A DNA stretch of 64,000 nt from JAHBWV01 sp964588385 (GCA_964588385.1 CAZPPG010000013.1:1-64000); one strand, 5' to 3'. Positions 1 to 9,183 are shown, counted from the first letter of the stretch. Translations and numbers: made by a program. The notes: generated by a model not told the origin, from the letters alone.

Positions 1-55
1 CCGCCGACCTCCGGGTTATGAATCCAGCGCTCTAAACCAGCTGAGCTACCTCGGC
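1..55 (-). tRNA. tRNA-Met (CAT), truncated by the window edge
   Basis: Read on the minus strand from 55 leftward, the sequence gives a 7-nt acceptor strand (GCCGAGG), T8-A9, a D arm with GCTC/GAGC stem and GG in the loop, and an anticodon loop TTCATAA with anticodon CAT (complement of 18-20). The anticodon stem has a G-U pair and an A-C mismatch at its loop end. Most of the T arm and the 3' acceptor strand lie outside the window. CAT can be elongator Met, initiator Met or lysidine-modified Ile. The visible half favours an elongator-type Met but does not settle it. Confidence 0.85.
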
Positions 56-152
56 AGAGTCGGGGTCAGTATATGCCGGATCAGCGCCCTCTTCCGTCGT
101 CCGGCGGGGCAAGGACTGGCCCGGCCGCCAAGGGCGGCGGTCGGGACGGCCA

Positions 153-2345
153 TCATTCCGCCGGCTCGATCTCGAACTCCAGAACGGCGAAGCCGTCGAG
201 CTCAAAGTGCTCAATGGTGATCTGCACCGGCTTGTCCGCGTCGAGCGTGAACTGGCCGGAGTCGCGGGTCGGCGCGTGCCAGGTCCAGTTGTCGATCACG
301 GGGGCTCCATCCACGAGAACCCGCACCCCATCGTCAGACATGGTGCTGACGCGCCACGTGCCCGCCTTCAGGGGCATGCTTGTGGTTGCGATGGTGCCGT
401 AGCGGTCACGGCCGATCTCCGCGGCAGAGAGTTCTTCGGACAGGCCAAGCTCACGCGGGCCCGCATGCCGGTACGCGAGGCGCACGCCCGGAAGCGTGAC
501 ACTGCGCGATTGCGGGCCGTAGGACTCCTGGCGCCAGCCATCGATGTTCTCTCGGGGATCAACGGTCCATGGAAAGAAACGAACGGTCCATTCAGAGCCG
601 ACAAGCGTGCCGCTCAGGGTGCGGTCGAGCCCCTGGCCTCGGAGCGTCGCGCGATACGGATGAACCCCCGGACCTGCGACAACGCGAACGAGAACCGGTC
701 CGCTTTCGGGCCGCTCGATCGACGTGGTCACGCCCTCGGAATCGCTCGACACTTCAAGCGACTCCGGCGCGCCCCACACTTCGTAGCGATGTATGCCGCC
801 GGCCCGGTCAAGCTGTCGCACGAGGGGAGAAGCGTGGTCCCAGGGCCCCCACTCTCCTACGACGATGTTCTGGCGGCCGGCAAGGTTGGAACGCGCGCCG
901 ACAGGACGGCTCGAGCCGAGCGCGACGTACGTCGGCATCTCCAGTGCGGAAATCGGCTCGGCGGATTCAGTAAGGCCTTCGCCTGCTTCGATCTTTGCCT
1001 GCTCGCCCACCGACTCAAACGTGTTCGCGTGACCGACTGTCCTGCCGGTGGCTCGCAGGTGAATCGCAAGCCGATCGCCGGAGAAGCTGTTTGAGGCGAT
1101 CAGATTCTCGGTTGAGCCGCGGTGGTTCTTCGCGGCCCAGGGAGTCTTCAGGAGGGCTCCGTCGTCGTCGGTCCAGAGGTGGATGCCCGCGGCGTTGGAA
1201 TCGAAGCGATTGTTGCGGATGGTGTTCCCGCTGCCGTGCTCGATGTTGATACCCCCGCGCTCGAGGCCGTACGCACCCGCTCCGTTCGCCTTGAAGACAT
1301 TGTGGGCGATGAGCGTGTCCTGCGAGTAGCCGCCCCAGATGCCACAGATGGCGTTTTCGATGAACTGGTTGGCGATGATTCGATTGCCGAAGGAGAAGGT
1401 CATCTCCAAGCCGTGCGCCGGCGCGTACGAGAGGTCATTGGCGATGAAGAGATTGTCGTTGCAACCTTTGCGCGCGTGGTCGAAGCCATCCGGAGGGGGG
1501 ATATCGCCGAGGGCCTCTTTGCCGCCGAATCCGAAGATGCCGTCGCCGCCGTGCGTGATGGAGTTCTCCGCGACAAGGTTGTTGTTGCATTGCTCGAACA
1601 TGAGGAGCCCGGCGGAATCCTGGCCACGGTTATAGACGCCGTGTGAATAGCCGCGAACACAGAAGTCGAGTGCGTTGCGTGTGATGATGTTGTCGCTGGA
1701 TCGCCACATCGCGATCCCCCAGCCGGAGATGAATGAGCAGTCGTTGTCGTAGACGCGTGAGCCGTTGACTCGATCGAGCACAACTCCGTTCTGTCCCTCT
1801 CGAACGGTGACGTTGCGGATCTCGATGTTCGTGGATCGCTCAACGGAGAGAGCCGCGCCGTAGTTCGTCGTCCACTCGCGGTTGTCGTTTGCGTGGGGCC
1901 ATAGCCAATCTCCGCCGTCCTCGGCGGAGGGGAGCGATCGGAGGCGCTGCCGGAAGTTGTCACGGAGGAGGGCCTTGTCGATGACGAGGCCGTCGGCAGC
2001 GCGAGCGAAGAGCCCCACCTTGTACCCTTCGATCGCGGCGCCTTCGATGCGGACATTGGCGTGACCATCGACGATGAGGCCGATGCCCGCCATGGTGTCG
2101 CCGGGGGCTCCGGCGGGTGAGCCGCGGAGGATGGAGCCGGGTTCAAAGCGAATGGTGATGTCCGGAGCGGCGACCTTGATCACGCCATCGGCGGCGGCAT
2201 CGGCCAGGATCGTGCCGGGCGCGATTCTCAGGATGCATGAACGATCGATGATCGTGTCGTCGGCTATGACGGTGATGACCGGCAGGTCAACGGATTGTGA
2301 GGTCAGCAGCGCCAGCGCGATCGCGGCGGATGTGCAGATCAACAT
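153..2345 (-). CDS. Secreted right-handed beta-helix protein with C-terminal PA14-like domain
   Basis: Predicted 730-residue exported protein. The ATG at 2345 is preferred because it opens a signal peptide (MLICTSAAIALALLTSQSV) and has GGAAG about 10 nt upstream; an upstream in-frame ATG at 2393 adds 16 residues before the signal peptide. Residues roughly 40-450 are a string of short N-x-I-x-x-N turns (such as NLIASNSFSG and NTIRNNRFDSN), typical of NosD/pectate-lyase-like parallel beta-helices. The last ~120 residues (YGTIATTSMPLKAGTWRV, then DDGVRVLVDG) match the PA14 fold, a carbohydrate-binding module. This combination suggests polysaccharide binding or cleavage outside the cell, but no catalytic residues were identified. 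It is the last gene of a minus-strand run after folD and tatA. Confidence 0.8.
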   Translation of the reverse strand: MLICTSAAIALALLTSQSVDLPVITVIADDTIIDRSCILRIAPGTILADAAADGVIKVAAPDITIRFEPGSILRGSPAGAPGDTMAGIGLIVDGHANVRIEGAAIEGYKVGLFARAADGLVIDKALLRDNFRQRLRSLPSAEDGGDWLWPHANDNREWTTNYGAALSVERSTNIEIRNVTVREGQNGVVLDRVNGSRVYDNDCSFISGWGIAMWRSSDNIITRNALDFCVRGYSHGVYNRGQDSAGLLMFEQCNNNLVAENSITHGGDGIFGFGGKEALGDIPPPDGFDHARKGCNDNLFIANDLSYAPAHGLEMTFSFGNRIIANQFIENAICGIWGGYSQDTLIAHNVFKANGAGAYGLERGGINIEHGSGNTIRNNRFDSNAAGIHLWTDDDGALLKTPWAAKNHRGSTENLIASNSFSGDRLAIHLRATGRTVGHANTFESVGEQAKIEAGEGLTESAEPISALEMPTYVALGSSRPVGARSNLAGRQNIVVGEWGPWDHASPLVRQLDRAGGIHRYEVWGAPESLEVSSDSEGVTTSIERPESGPVLVRVVAGPGVHPYRATLRGQGLDRTLSGTLVGSEWTVRFFPWTVDPRENIDGWRQESYGPQSRSVTLPGVRLAYRHAGPRELGLSEELSAAEIGRDRYGTIATTSMPLKAGTWRVSTMSDDGVRVLVDGAPVIDNWTWHAPTRDSGQFTLDADKPVQITIEHFELDGFAVLEFEIEPAE

Positions 2346-2446
2346 GGTCTCGACGCTTCCTTTCACCCGGGGCAATGGACGGAGGGTACCCACCCACGAG
2401 TGGCCGCGAACGACGAGAGAGGAGCGGCGGAAGGCGCGACGAGCGT

Positions 2447-2749
2447 TCAGCCGTTCGACTTGGCTTCCTGAGAGACGGGAGCCTCCATCTGCTCGGCGGT
2501 GCTCACGCGGGCATCAATGCCCCCGGAGGTCAGGGGGGGACGGGCAACGGAGGGGGCGGGGGGCTTGCTGGACTCGCGTTCGATCTCTTCCTCGACCCCC
2601 TTGAGGCCCTTCTTGAACTCCACGATACCCTTGCCGAGACTGCGGCCGACCTCCGGAAGGCGCTTGCCGAAGAGCAAGAGCCCGATCACAAGGATGACGA
2701 TCAGTTCGGTCGTGCCGATGGGGCCAATGCCGAAAGCGAGCGTGTTCAT
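2447..2749 (-). CDS. tatA: Sec-independent (Tat) translocase subunit TatA/TatE-like
   Basis: A 100-residue protein with the usual TatA layout: a short exoplasmic N-terminus, one membrane helix (residues ~12-28, ELIVILVIGLLLFG), the conserved F-G hinge followed by KRLPEVGRSLGKG, an amphipathic helix (GIVEFKKGLKG), and a charged, proline-rich C-terminal tail. TatA multimers form the pore that carries folded, twin-arginine-signal proteins over the inner membrane. The ATG at 2749 (MNTLAFGIGPIG) is chosen because the 19 codons upstream look non-coding. It lies 70 bp downstream of folD on the same strand. TatB or TatE identity cannot be excluded without the tatC locus. Confidence 0.9.
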   Translation of the reverse strand: MNTLAFGIGPIGTTELIVILVIGLLLFGKRLPEVGRSLGKGIVEFKKGLKGVEEEIERESSKPPAPSVARPPLTSGGIDARVSTAEQMEAPVSQEAKSNG

Positions 2750-2819
2750 CGCGTCTCCGTTGGGTCGTCGCGGGGCTCGCCACGCGGAATGCCCGTGGCG
2801 ATACATCCCATTCTATCGC

Positions 2820-3734
2820 TCAAACCGCCCGAGGATTCGGTGCGTCGGCGGATCCGACACGGGCCATCAGGCGGCGTTCGCATGCCTCCACGACGTTGAC
2901 AAGGAGCATGGCGACCGTCATCGGCCCGACGCCTCCCGGAACGGGTGAGACCCAGCCAGCCACGTCCTTGACCTCATCGAATGAAACGTCGCCAACGGTC
3001 TTCATCTTGCCGCCCGGACCCGGGATGCGATTCACCCCAACGTCAATGACGATTGCGCCCGGCTTCACCATTGCCGCAGTGACGAGCCCGGGCACGCCGG
3101 CTGCGGCCACGAGCACGTCGGCGGCGCGGCATAGGTCTTCAATGCCCCACGTCCACTTGTTACAGGAGATGACGGTCGCATCCTGACGCATGAGGAGGAC
3201 GGCAATGGGCTTCCCGACAACGTCGGAGGCCCCCACAACCACCACGCGTTTGCCTTTCAGGTCGACGCCGGTGGATTCGATCATCTTGACGGTGGCAAGG
3301 CCGGTGCACGGTGCGAGGGAGGAGCGGCCGTAAACGACGTTGCCGATGTTGGCGGGATTGACACCCTCCACGTCCTTGTCCGGCGTGATCAGACGCTGGA
3401 CCCGGTAGGGATCGACCGTGGGAGGCAGAGGCACATGGAGCATGATCGCGCTGACCGTTTCGTCGGCGCTCAGGAGGAGGACGCGCCCCGCGATGTCGTC
3501 AAAGGTTGCGGTGCCGGGGAGGTGATGGAGCCGGTAGTCGATGCCCAACGCCGCACAGGCCTTTGCCTGATTCTCCGAGTAGAGCCGCGCGGAAGAGTCG
3601 CCGGAATCCACGAGGACGGCGTCCAGGCGCACGGCGGCAGGGCCGGCCCGGGCGACCAGAGAGCGCACACGCTCCGCGACTCGATCACGGTGGGACTTTG
3701 CGAGGGCGATGCCGTCGATGATCTGTGCCGCCAT
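2820..3734 (-). CDS. folD: FolD-type methylenetetrahydrofolate dehydrogenase, cyclohydrolase site altered
   Basis: A 304-residue protein of normal FolD length. The family normally oxidises 5,10-methylene-THF with NADP and then hydrolyses methenyl-THF to 10-formyl-THF. The Rossmann part is intact (VVVVGASDVVGKPIAVLL, then GAIVIDVGVNR and PVPGGVGPMT). The substrate site is unusual: in the Y-x-x-x-K motif the lysine (E. coli Lys54, human Lys56) is replaced by Gln (Y-S-E-N-Q, codon 3567-3569), and the Gln of the V-Q-L-P-L-P motif is His (L-H-V-P-L-P, codon 3435-3437). The Asp of K-D-V is kept. From work on the family, loss of this Lys abolishes cyclohydrolase but not dehydrogenase activity, so it may be dehydrogenase-only. 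The ATG at 3734 (MAAQIIDGIALAK) fits family N-termini. It is divergent from ligA. Confidence 0.88.
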   Translation of the reverse strand: MAAQIIDGIALAKSHRDRVAERVRSLVARAGPAAVRLDAVLVDSGDSSARLYSENQAKACAALGIDYRLHHLPGTATFDDIAGRVLLLSADETVSAIMLHVPLPPTVDPYRVQRLITPDKDVEGVNPANIGNVVYGRSSLAPCTGLATVKMIESTGVDLKGKRVVVVGASDVVGKPIAVLLMRQDATVISCNKWTWGIEDLCRAADVLVAAAGVPGLVTAAMVKPGAIVIDVGVNRIPGPGGKMKTVGDVSFDEVKDVAGWVSPVPGGVGPMTVAMLLVNVVEACERRLMARVGSADAPNPRAV

Positions 3735-3820
3735 TGTGGGGATGGTACCGCCTGTTTTGACTCGCGGGGGGCTTCCGGCCGGGCGTGCGGGCGGGGCGTC
3801 CGGCATGTACGATTCCTCGC

Positions 3821-6106
3821 GTGACTGCTGAGACCAAACGAATCCTTGAACTTCGTGAGCTCCTGACCCGCGCCAACCGGGCGTACTACGCCGACGCGCA
3901 CCCGATCATGTCGGATGCGGAGTTCGACCGGCAACTTGCGGAGCTGGCAACGCTCGAGGCGAAGCACCCCGACATGGCTGATCCGGACAGCCCGACGGCG
4001 CGGGTGGGTGGCGAGCCGATCAAGGGGTTTACCACGGTGCGGCACGCGCTGCCGATGCTGAGTATCGACAACACATACGACGAGCAGGGCGTGCGGGAGT
4101 GGGTGGATCGGGTCCAGCGGGGGATCGATCCTCTCTCGGCCAAGAAGGCGAGAGCCAAGCAGACGGACGCGTCACTCTTCGGGTCGGACCGCGAGACTGA
4201 AGCGCCGGCAAACGCTGGGGTCAGCATCGGCTTTGTCTGCGATCCCAAGATCGACGGCGTCGCACTGTCGCTGCGGTACGAGGGCGGACGACTCATCAGA
4301 GCGGTCACGCGCGGTGACGGTGAGAAAGGAGACGACGTGACCCATGCCGCGCGTGCGATCCGCGCGATCCCTGTCACGCTTTCGTCGGGCGGCAAAGGAG
4401 TCGTGAGCGTGCCCGACGTGCTCGAGGTGCGCGGCGAGGTGTACATGACGCTGAAGGAGTTTGAGCGACTCAACAGGCAGCGTGAGGAAGAGGGGGAAGA
4501 CCTCTTCTTGAACCCGCGGAACACCACTGCGGGGACCCTGAAGAACCTTGACCCGAAGCTGGTCGCGGCCCGCAACCTCACGTTCTGCGCGCACGGGAAG
4601 GGCGAGGTCTCAGACGGGGAGTTCGCGCGTTCACACTCTGAGTTCCTGGCACGGATCAAGTCGCTGGGGATTCCCGTCACGCCGCACCTCTACTCATGCT
4701 CGGACGCGGAGGGGGTTCTCGCGGCGATCTCGGACTTTGACGGGAAGCGGCGGGGTTTGCAGTACGCGACCGACGGCATGGTGGTGCGTGTGGACTCGTT
4801 TGTGCAGCAGGCGACGCTGGGATTGACGTCCAAGAGCCCGCGTTGGGTGGTCGCATTCAAGTACCCGCCGGATCGTGTGATGACGCGATTGATCGACGTG
4901 CTCCATCAGGTGGGGAAAACGGGAAAGATCACGCCTCGGGCGGTGATGGAGCCGGTGCTCGTGAGCGGCACTGTGGTGCAGCATGCAACCTTGCACAACT
5001 ACGGGCAGGTGCGACAGAAGGACATCCGGATCGGCGACACGGTGGAGATCGAGAAGGCGGGCGAGATCATCCCCTACGTGGTGGGTGTGGTGCTGGACAA
5101 GAGGCCGAAGGGCGCGACGCGGATCGTGGCGCCCGATGCGTGTCCGACGTGCGGGGGGACGGTCGAGCCCGAGCCACCGGAGGCGCTCGAACAACCGGAG
5201 CTCGAGACGGGGCGTCGCTGCATTAATCCTGAGTGTCCGGCGCAGGTGCGAGAGAAGCTCGTGTGGTTCTGTGGCAGAAAGCAGATGGATATCGAGGGGC
5301 TGGGGGAGAAGACGATCGATCAGATCCGCGCGAATGGCAGGGTGCCGCTGAACACGTTCGCGGACATCTTCCACCTGCGCGAGCATCGGGCGGCGCTGAC
5401 AGAGATCGATCGCATGGGAGAGAAGAAGATTGACAATCTGCTCGCGGGGATCGAGGCGGCAAAGTCGCGAGGTCTGGCCAAGGTGTTGGCCGGGNNNNNN
5501 NNNNAGTCAATGCATTTATATGGTTGACTATTTTCGCTGGCCGGGATGGGCATCAGGCATGTTGGGGAGACGACATCGAAGCTGCTGGGACGGAACTTCA
5601 AGGATGTCGGAGAGTTGATCGAAGCCCCCGTGTGGAAGTTGATGCCCATCGCCGTGAACCGACTGAGCCCGAAGAAGCGCAAGGAACGCTTCGGACTGGA
5701 TGCACCGGTGACCCCTGAATATGAGACCGGACTCGGCGAGGACACGGCCGAGATTGTCCGAGCGTACTTTCAGAGCGATGCGGCCCGCCACACGTTCGCG
5801 GCGCTGCGCGAGGCGGGGGTCGATCTCTCGTCCAAGGACTACCGCCCTCCCACCGCCGTCGCCGCCCCCTCCGGCCCCTTCGCGAGCAAGAAAATCGTCC
5901 TGACGGGTACCCTCGACGCCTTTGACCGAACCACGCTGACCGAGCGGCTCGAGTCGATGGGCGCGAAAGTGAGCGGATCGGTTTCAAAGAACACCGACCT
6001 TGTCATCGCCGGCCGGGAGGCAGGCTCCAAGCTGGACAAGGCCAAAGAGTTAGGCATCGAAGTCTGGGACGAGGAACGTCTGCTTCAAGCTTTCACCGAT
6101 TCCTGA
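3821..6106 (+). CDS. ligA: NAD-dependent DNA ligase LigA, interrupted by an assembly gap/insertion
   Basis: LigA seals nicks in replication and repair using NAD. The parts seen in order are: domain Ia (ANRAYYADAHPIMSDAEFD), adenylation domain with nucleophile Lys143 in C-D-P-K-I-D-G, OB fold, Cys4 zinc finger (CPTCGG, then CINPECPAQ), HhH region, and a C-terminal BRCT domain (FASKKIVLTGTL). The GTG start at 3821 (VTAETKRILELREL) fits the family; an in-frame upstream GTG at 3785 adds 12 unlikely residues. The frame is broken between 5495 and 5537 by ten Ns plus 33 AT-rich bases, flanked by two copies of TGGCCGGG. Removing this and one repeat copy restores A-G-M-G-I-R-H-V-G, the expected HhH sequence. 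The gene is therefore probably whole in the organism, or interrupted by an inserted element, and has not decayed. Confidence 0.92.
5487..5545. mobile_element. Possible insertion in ligA: 8-bp direct repeats flanking gap and AT-rich end
   Basis: TGGCCGGG occurs at 5487-5494 just left of the Ns and again at 5538-5545 just right of a 33-bp AT-rich tract. That tract starts AGTCAA and contains TTGACT at 5524-5529, a 6-bp inverted repeat. Excising one repeat copy and everything between restores the ligA frame. This is the layout expected for a target-site duplication round an insertion sequence whose repetitive body was not assembled. A mis-joined contig end or adapter-derived sequence would look similar, and no transposase is visible. 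The element family cannot be named. Confidence 0.4.
5495..5504. other. Assembly gap (10 Ns)
   Basis: Ten consecutive N characters inside ligA. The round number suggests a scaffold gap of nominal size, so the true length is unknown. The sequence immediately right of it (5505-5537) is AT-rich and does not belong to ligA. Confidence 0.98.
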
Positions 6107-6182
6107 CGATCTGACGTCACCGGCCGCGGCTTTCCCTGGGGTTTGTGGTTATGGGGCGGGCGATCGGGGCAAGGGACCTTTC

Positions 6183-6728
6183 GTGCAGAACCTGGAGTTC
6201 AAGTGCGAGCTTCGCGACCTGGCTCTGGCCCGGGCGATCGTGCTTCGCTTCGGGGCGGTGCACGCCGGCACGCTCGAGCAGACGGACACGTACTACCGCG
6301 TGCCCAGCGGTCGTCTGAAGAAGCGCGAGACGGTCGGTGAACCGACGGAGTACATTTTCTATCACCGGCCCGATCGGCTGAACCCGAAGATCAGCCAGTT
6401 CACCATCTATTCCGAGCCGCAGGCAATCGAACGATTCGGCTCCACGCCGCTGCACACATGGGTGATCGTTCGAAAGGTCCGGGAGCTGTTCCTCCTGGGC
6501 AACGTCCGCATCCACCTGGACCAGGTCTCCAAGCTCGGGATCTTCCTTGAGTTCGAGGCAATGGTGACGAACGCCGTAACCGTGGAGCACTGCCAGAAGC
6601 AGTTGAACGAACTGCGGGCTGCGCTCGCCCCGACGCTTGGGGAGCCCATCGGATGCGGATATAGCGACCTTCTGGCCCGCGACGAGGACGACGAGCCCCA
6701 GCGGCTGCTCGGACCGGGTCGGACCTGA
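6183..6728 (+). CDS. CYTH-domain protein (class IV adenylate cyclase / triphosphatase-like)
   Basis: A 181-residue protein matching the CYTH (CyaB-thiamine triphosphatase) tunnel fold. Visible family features are the N-terminal strand NLEFKCELRD (the family E-x-E-x-K region, first Glu replaced by Asn as in many class IV members), the Q-T-D-T-Y-Y strand, and basic R-L-K-K-R-E. Later strands carry alternating charged residues (VRIHLDQVSKLGIFLEFE). Members hydrolyse inorganic or organic triphosphates or make cAMP; the sequence does not say which. Translation appears to begin at a GTG (6183). It lies 76 bp after ligA and may share its transcript. Confidence 0.78.
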   Translation: MQNLEFKCELRDLALARAIVLRFGAVHAGTLEQTDTYYRVPSGRLKKRETVGEPTEYIFYHRPDRLNPKISQFTIYSEPQAIERFGSTPLHTWVIVRKVRELFLLGNVRIHLDQVSKLGIFLEFEAMVTNAVTVEHCQKQLNELRAALAPTLGEPIGCGYSDLLARDEDDEPQRLLGPGRT

Positions 6729-6895
6729 CTCGGATACGGCTGCTCAAGGTCGATCCGTCCACCCTGACCGCTCCCGTTCCCGGCGTTGCGGACCACACCG
6801 CGATTCGAACGTCCGCGTGCCCACCGGGAATCGGGTAAGGCGTGACGCGGCCACTTGTGCAGGGAGCTTGGATGGGTTAGACTTTCGCCGGAGCT

Positions 6896-7696
6896 ATGGA
6901 GAACAGCTTGGCAGTGCCCTCCCATTGGAGCACATCACGCGCGCACGATCGACGACGTGGTTTCACGCTCGTCGAGATGCTCGTCTCGATCGCGATTGTT
7001 GCGATCCTTCTGGTCATCGCTCTGCCGATGCTGGCGCGAACCATGGGGTCGGCACGCGGCTTCCGCTGCCAGGTCGCGCAACGGAGCGTGGCCTTCGACT
7101 TCGCCGTGTTTGCGAGCGACGAGATGGGACCGGACCGTGGCGATGACGCCTGGCTGAACAACCGCTTCCGACTCGAGACGTTTCAGGACAGTCAGTACGG
7201 GATCGACGAGTTCTGGCGATGGGGAGAGGTCTCGAGCTACACCCTGCCCGATAATGCAAACAATGACCCTATGCGGTGCGCCGAGGTACCGTCGGAGATC
7301 ACTGTCAAGAGGTTCCTCTCGTGCGCTTCGGGAGGCGTCTCCCCACCGGCCAACATCTCCTTCGGCTTCAACCTTCGTATGCATCGCGAGTCCAAGATCG
7401 TGGACGGATCGCCACGACTCGATCCGGTTCATCTGACCAGCGCGGTGCTGGAGTCCGGCTCCACGCCGCTGTTCTGGGATGTGGACGGGAAGCTGGCCGC
7501 GAGCCGCGGTCTGGATCCCGTGTTCTCTGCTCCTTCGCTGGACGATCGGGTGACGCTGGGCGATGACCGCTACTGGTTCCCCGCACGGCGCCACAATGGC
7601 GCCGTCAACGTCGCGTTCATTGACGGTCGCGTGACCGCATCGCGTGATCCCCTCTCCGAGCCCGGCTGGGCGTGGAAGCCCGTGCGGCTTCGGTAG
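6896..7696 (+). CDS. Type II secretion-type pseudopilin, H-X9-DG family
   Basis: A 266-residue protein with a class III (prepilin) leader: a basic N-terminus, then the cleavage/methylation motif R-G-F-T-L-V-E-M-L and a hydrophobic helix (VSIAIVAILLVIALPML). Cleavage is expected between G and F, with Glu5 of the mature protein conserved. Near the C-terminus is H-N-G-A-V-N-V-A-F-I-D-G, exactly the H-X9-DG signature of the pseudopilin-like proteins expanded in Planctomycetota. The partner or cargo of such proteins is generally unknown. It is the first gene of a cluster with a histidine kinase 10 bp downstream. CGGAG just before the ATG could act as a ribosome site. Confidence 0.85.
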   Translation: MENSLAVPSHWSTSRAHDRRRGFTLVEMLVSIAIVAILLVIALPMLARTMGSARGFRCQVAQRSVAFDFAVFASDEMGPDRGDDAWLNNRFRLETFQDSQYGIDEFWRWGEVSSYTLPDNANNDPMRCAEVPSEITVKRFLSCASGGVSPPANISFGFNLRMHRESKIVDGSPRLDPVHLTSAVLESGSTPLFWDVDGKLAASRGLDPVFSAPSLDDRVTLGDDRYWFPARRHNGAVNVAFIDGRVTASRDPLSEPGWAWKPVRLR

Positions 7697-7706
7697 GTCG
7701 AGCCAC

Positions 7707-9173
7707 GTGCTCACACTTCGGCGCAAGTTTGCAATCCTCGTTTCGGGCCTGGCGGTTGGCGTGCTCGCGGTGCAGGCAACGGCGGTGTGGTCGATCCTGA
7801 CCCTGGAAAGAGAGATCGCGTGGCCGCTGAGAAGCGTTGAGTCTGTCCTGCGATCCCTGCACGCGTCCAAACGCGACGCTGAGGATCTGGCCAACGCGCT
7901 CGGTCGCTCGCGATGGATGGCGCCGGACGAGCCGTTCGACGCCGATCCGCTCGCTGCCCAAAGGCACATTGCCACCCTTCGCGAGCGGATCAACGAACTG
8001 GATGGCCCCGAGAGCTACCTGATTCGCACAGGCATCGCGTCGACTCGAACGCTCCGGCGCCAAGCCGAGTCGGCGCTCGAGCTCGCGACGGACGCCATCG
8101 AGGACCCTTCCCGGGCCGCTCACGCCGTCAGAGAGCTTTCAACCGTCCACGAGTTGATCGAGCGCATCGAGGGTCACATTCTGAGCGATGCGAGATTCCA
8201 GACCGATCACGCCGTCGTGATCCGTCGCTCCGTGATGGTCGTTTCGGGCGCGTGCCTGATCGCGCTGGCTTTGACGGTCCTTCTCGGCTTCTTGCTCTTC
8301 ACCCGGTGGATCGTGCGTCCCGTCCGGTCGTTGCGCGCCGCAACGCAGCGCATCTCCGCCGGCGACTACGAGCACCGCGTGGATGTGCGAGGAGAGGACG
8401 AACTGGCCCAACTCAGCAACGAGGTGAACCAGATGGCCAGCACGATCGACACGATGACGACCCAGCGGGTCGAACAGGAAAGACTCGCGGCCATTGGCGA
8501 GATGGTGAGTCGGGTCGCGCACAATCTCCGCAACCCTTTGGCCGGCATTCGCTCGCTCGCCGAGGTCACGCGCTCGGAGCTCGACGAGTCCTCCGATCTT
8601 CGCGGTGTACAGACTCGCATCATTCAAACCGTCGATCGATTTGAGAGCTGGCTGCGAGACCTGCTCCGTTCCACCCGGCCCCTGCAGATTCAGCCGATCC
8701 GGCTGGACCTTGCTTCATGGGTGCCGGACGTCGTGGCGCCGCTTCGACCGCTTGCCGAGAGCCGCCGAATCACCATGAGGGTCATCCCCCCGGCCGGAGA
8801 GCTGGTGGTGAATGCGGATCCCACCCACCTTGAACAGGCGGTGGTGGCAGTTGTGACCAACGCGATTCAAGCCTCTCCAAATCACGGGCGAGTCGAGATC
8901 CGACTGGGTCTTTCGGAAGCGTTCGAGGCACAAATTGACGTCGTTGACAGCGGCCCCGGAGTTCCCCCGGAAGACCGCGAGCGCATCTTCCGGCCGTACT
9001 TCACGTCCAAGCCGGATGGCACTGGCATCGGACTTGCACTTGCCAAGCATGTCGTTCAGCAACACCGCGGAAAAATCGCCTTCTGGGACCACGAACTCAC
9101 CACATTCGGGGATGAAGGCTCGCCGATTGGTGGCTGGTTCAGGATCCGGCTCCCAGCAATCGCCGAACATTGA
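7707..9173 (+). CDS. Membrane sensor histidine kinase (HAMP-HisKA-HATPase)
   Basis: A 488-residue kinase. The chosen GTG start (VLTLRRKFAILVSGLAVG) gives a first membrane helix at residues ~8-30. A periplasmic helical sensor region follows (~30-175), then a second membrane helix (VMVVSGACLIALALTVLLGFLL), HAMP (~200-255) and HisKA with phospho-acceptor His272 in R-V-A-H-N-L-R-N-P-L-A-G. The ATPase has an N box (VTNAIQAS), G1 box (DSGPGVP) and G2 box (GTGIGLALAKHVV). The H box and partner type resemble NtrB/AtoS-like kinases that act on sigma54 activators. It sits 10 bp after the pseudopilin gene and 10 bp before its probable partner regulator. The ligand is unknown. Confidence 0.92.
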   Translation: MLTLRRKFAILVSGLAVGVLAVQATAVWSILTLEREIAWPLRSVESVLRSLHASKRDAEDLANALGRSRWMAPDEPFDADPLAAQRHIATLRERINELDGPESYLIRTGIASTRTLRRQAESALELATDAIEDPSRAAHAVRELSTVHELIERIEGHILSDARFQTDHAVVIRRSVMVVSGACLIALALTVLLGFLLFTRWIVRPVRSLRAATQRISAGDYEHRVDVRGEDELAQLSNEVNQMASTIDTMTTQRVEQERLAAIGEMVSRVAHNLRNPLAGIRSLAEVTRSELDESSDLRGVQTRIIQTVDRFESWLRDLLRSTRPLQIQPIRLDLASWVPDVVAPLRPLAESRRITMRVIPPAGELVVNADPTHLEQAVVAVVTNAIQASPNHGRVEIRLGLSEAFEAQIDVVDSGPGVPPEDRERIFRPYFTSKPDGTGIGLALAKHVVQQHRGKIAFWDHELTTFGDEGSPIGGWFRIRLPAIAEH

Positions 9174-9183
9174 TCGGCCAGAT

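Noticed and set aside
207..1094. Long plus-strand reading frame over the beta-helix gene
   Set aside because: It is antisense to a gene with a signal peptide and repeat pattern; composition is Arg-rich shadow sequence.
5546..6106. Second, separate gene for a BRCT protein
   Set aside because: It is the C-terminal part of ligA, cut off only by the gap/insertion.
3821..6106. ligA as a decayed pseudogene
   Set aside because: Both halves are well conserved and the break coincides with Ns and an 8-bp repeat, so mutation decay is not the best explanation.
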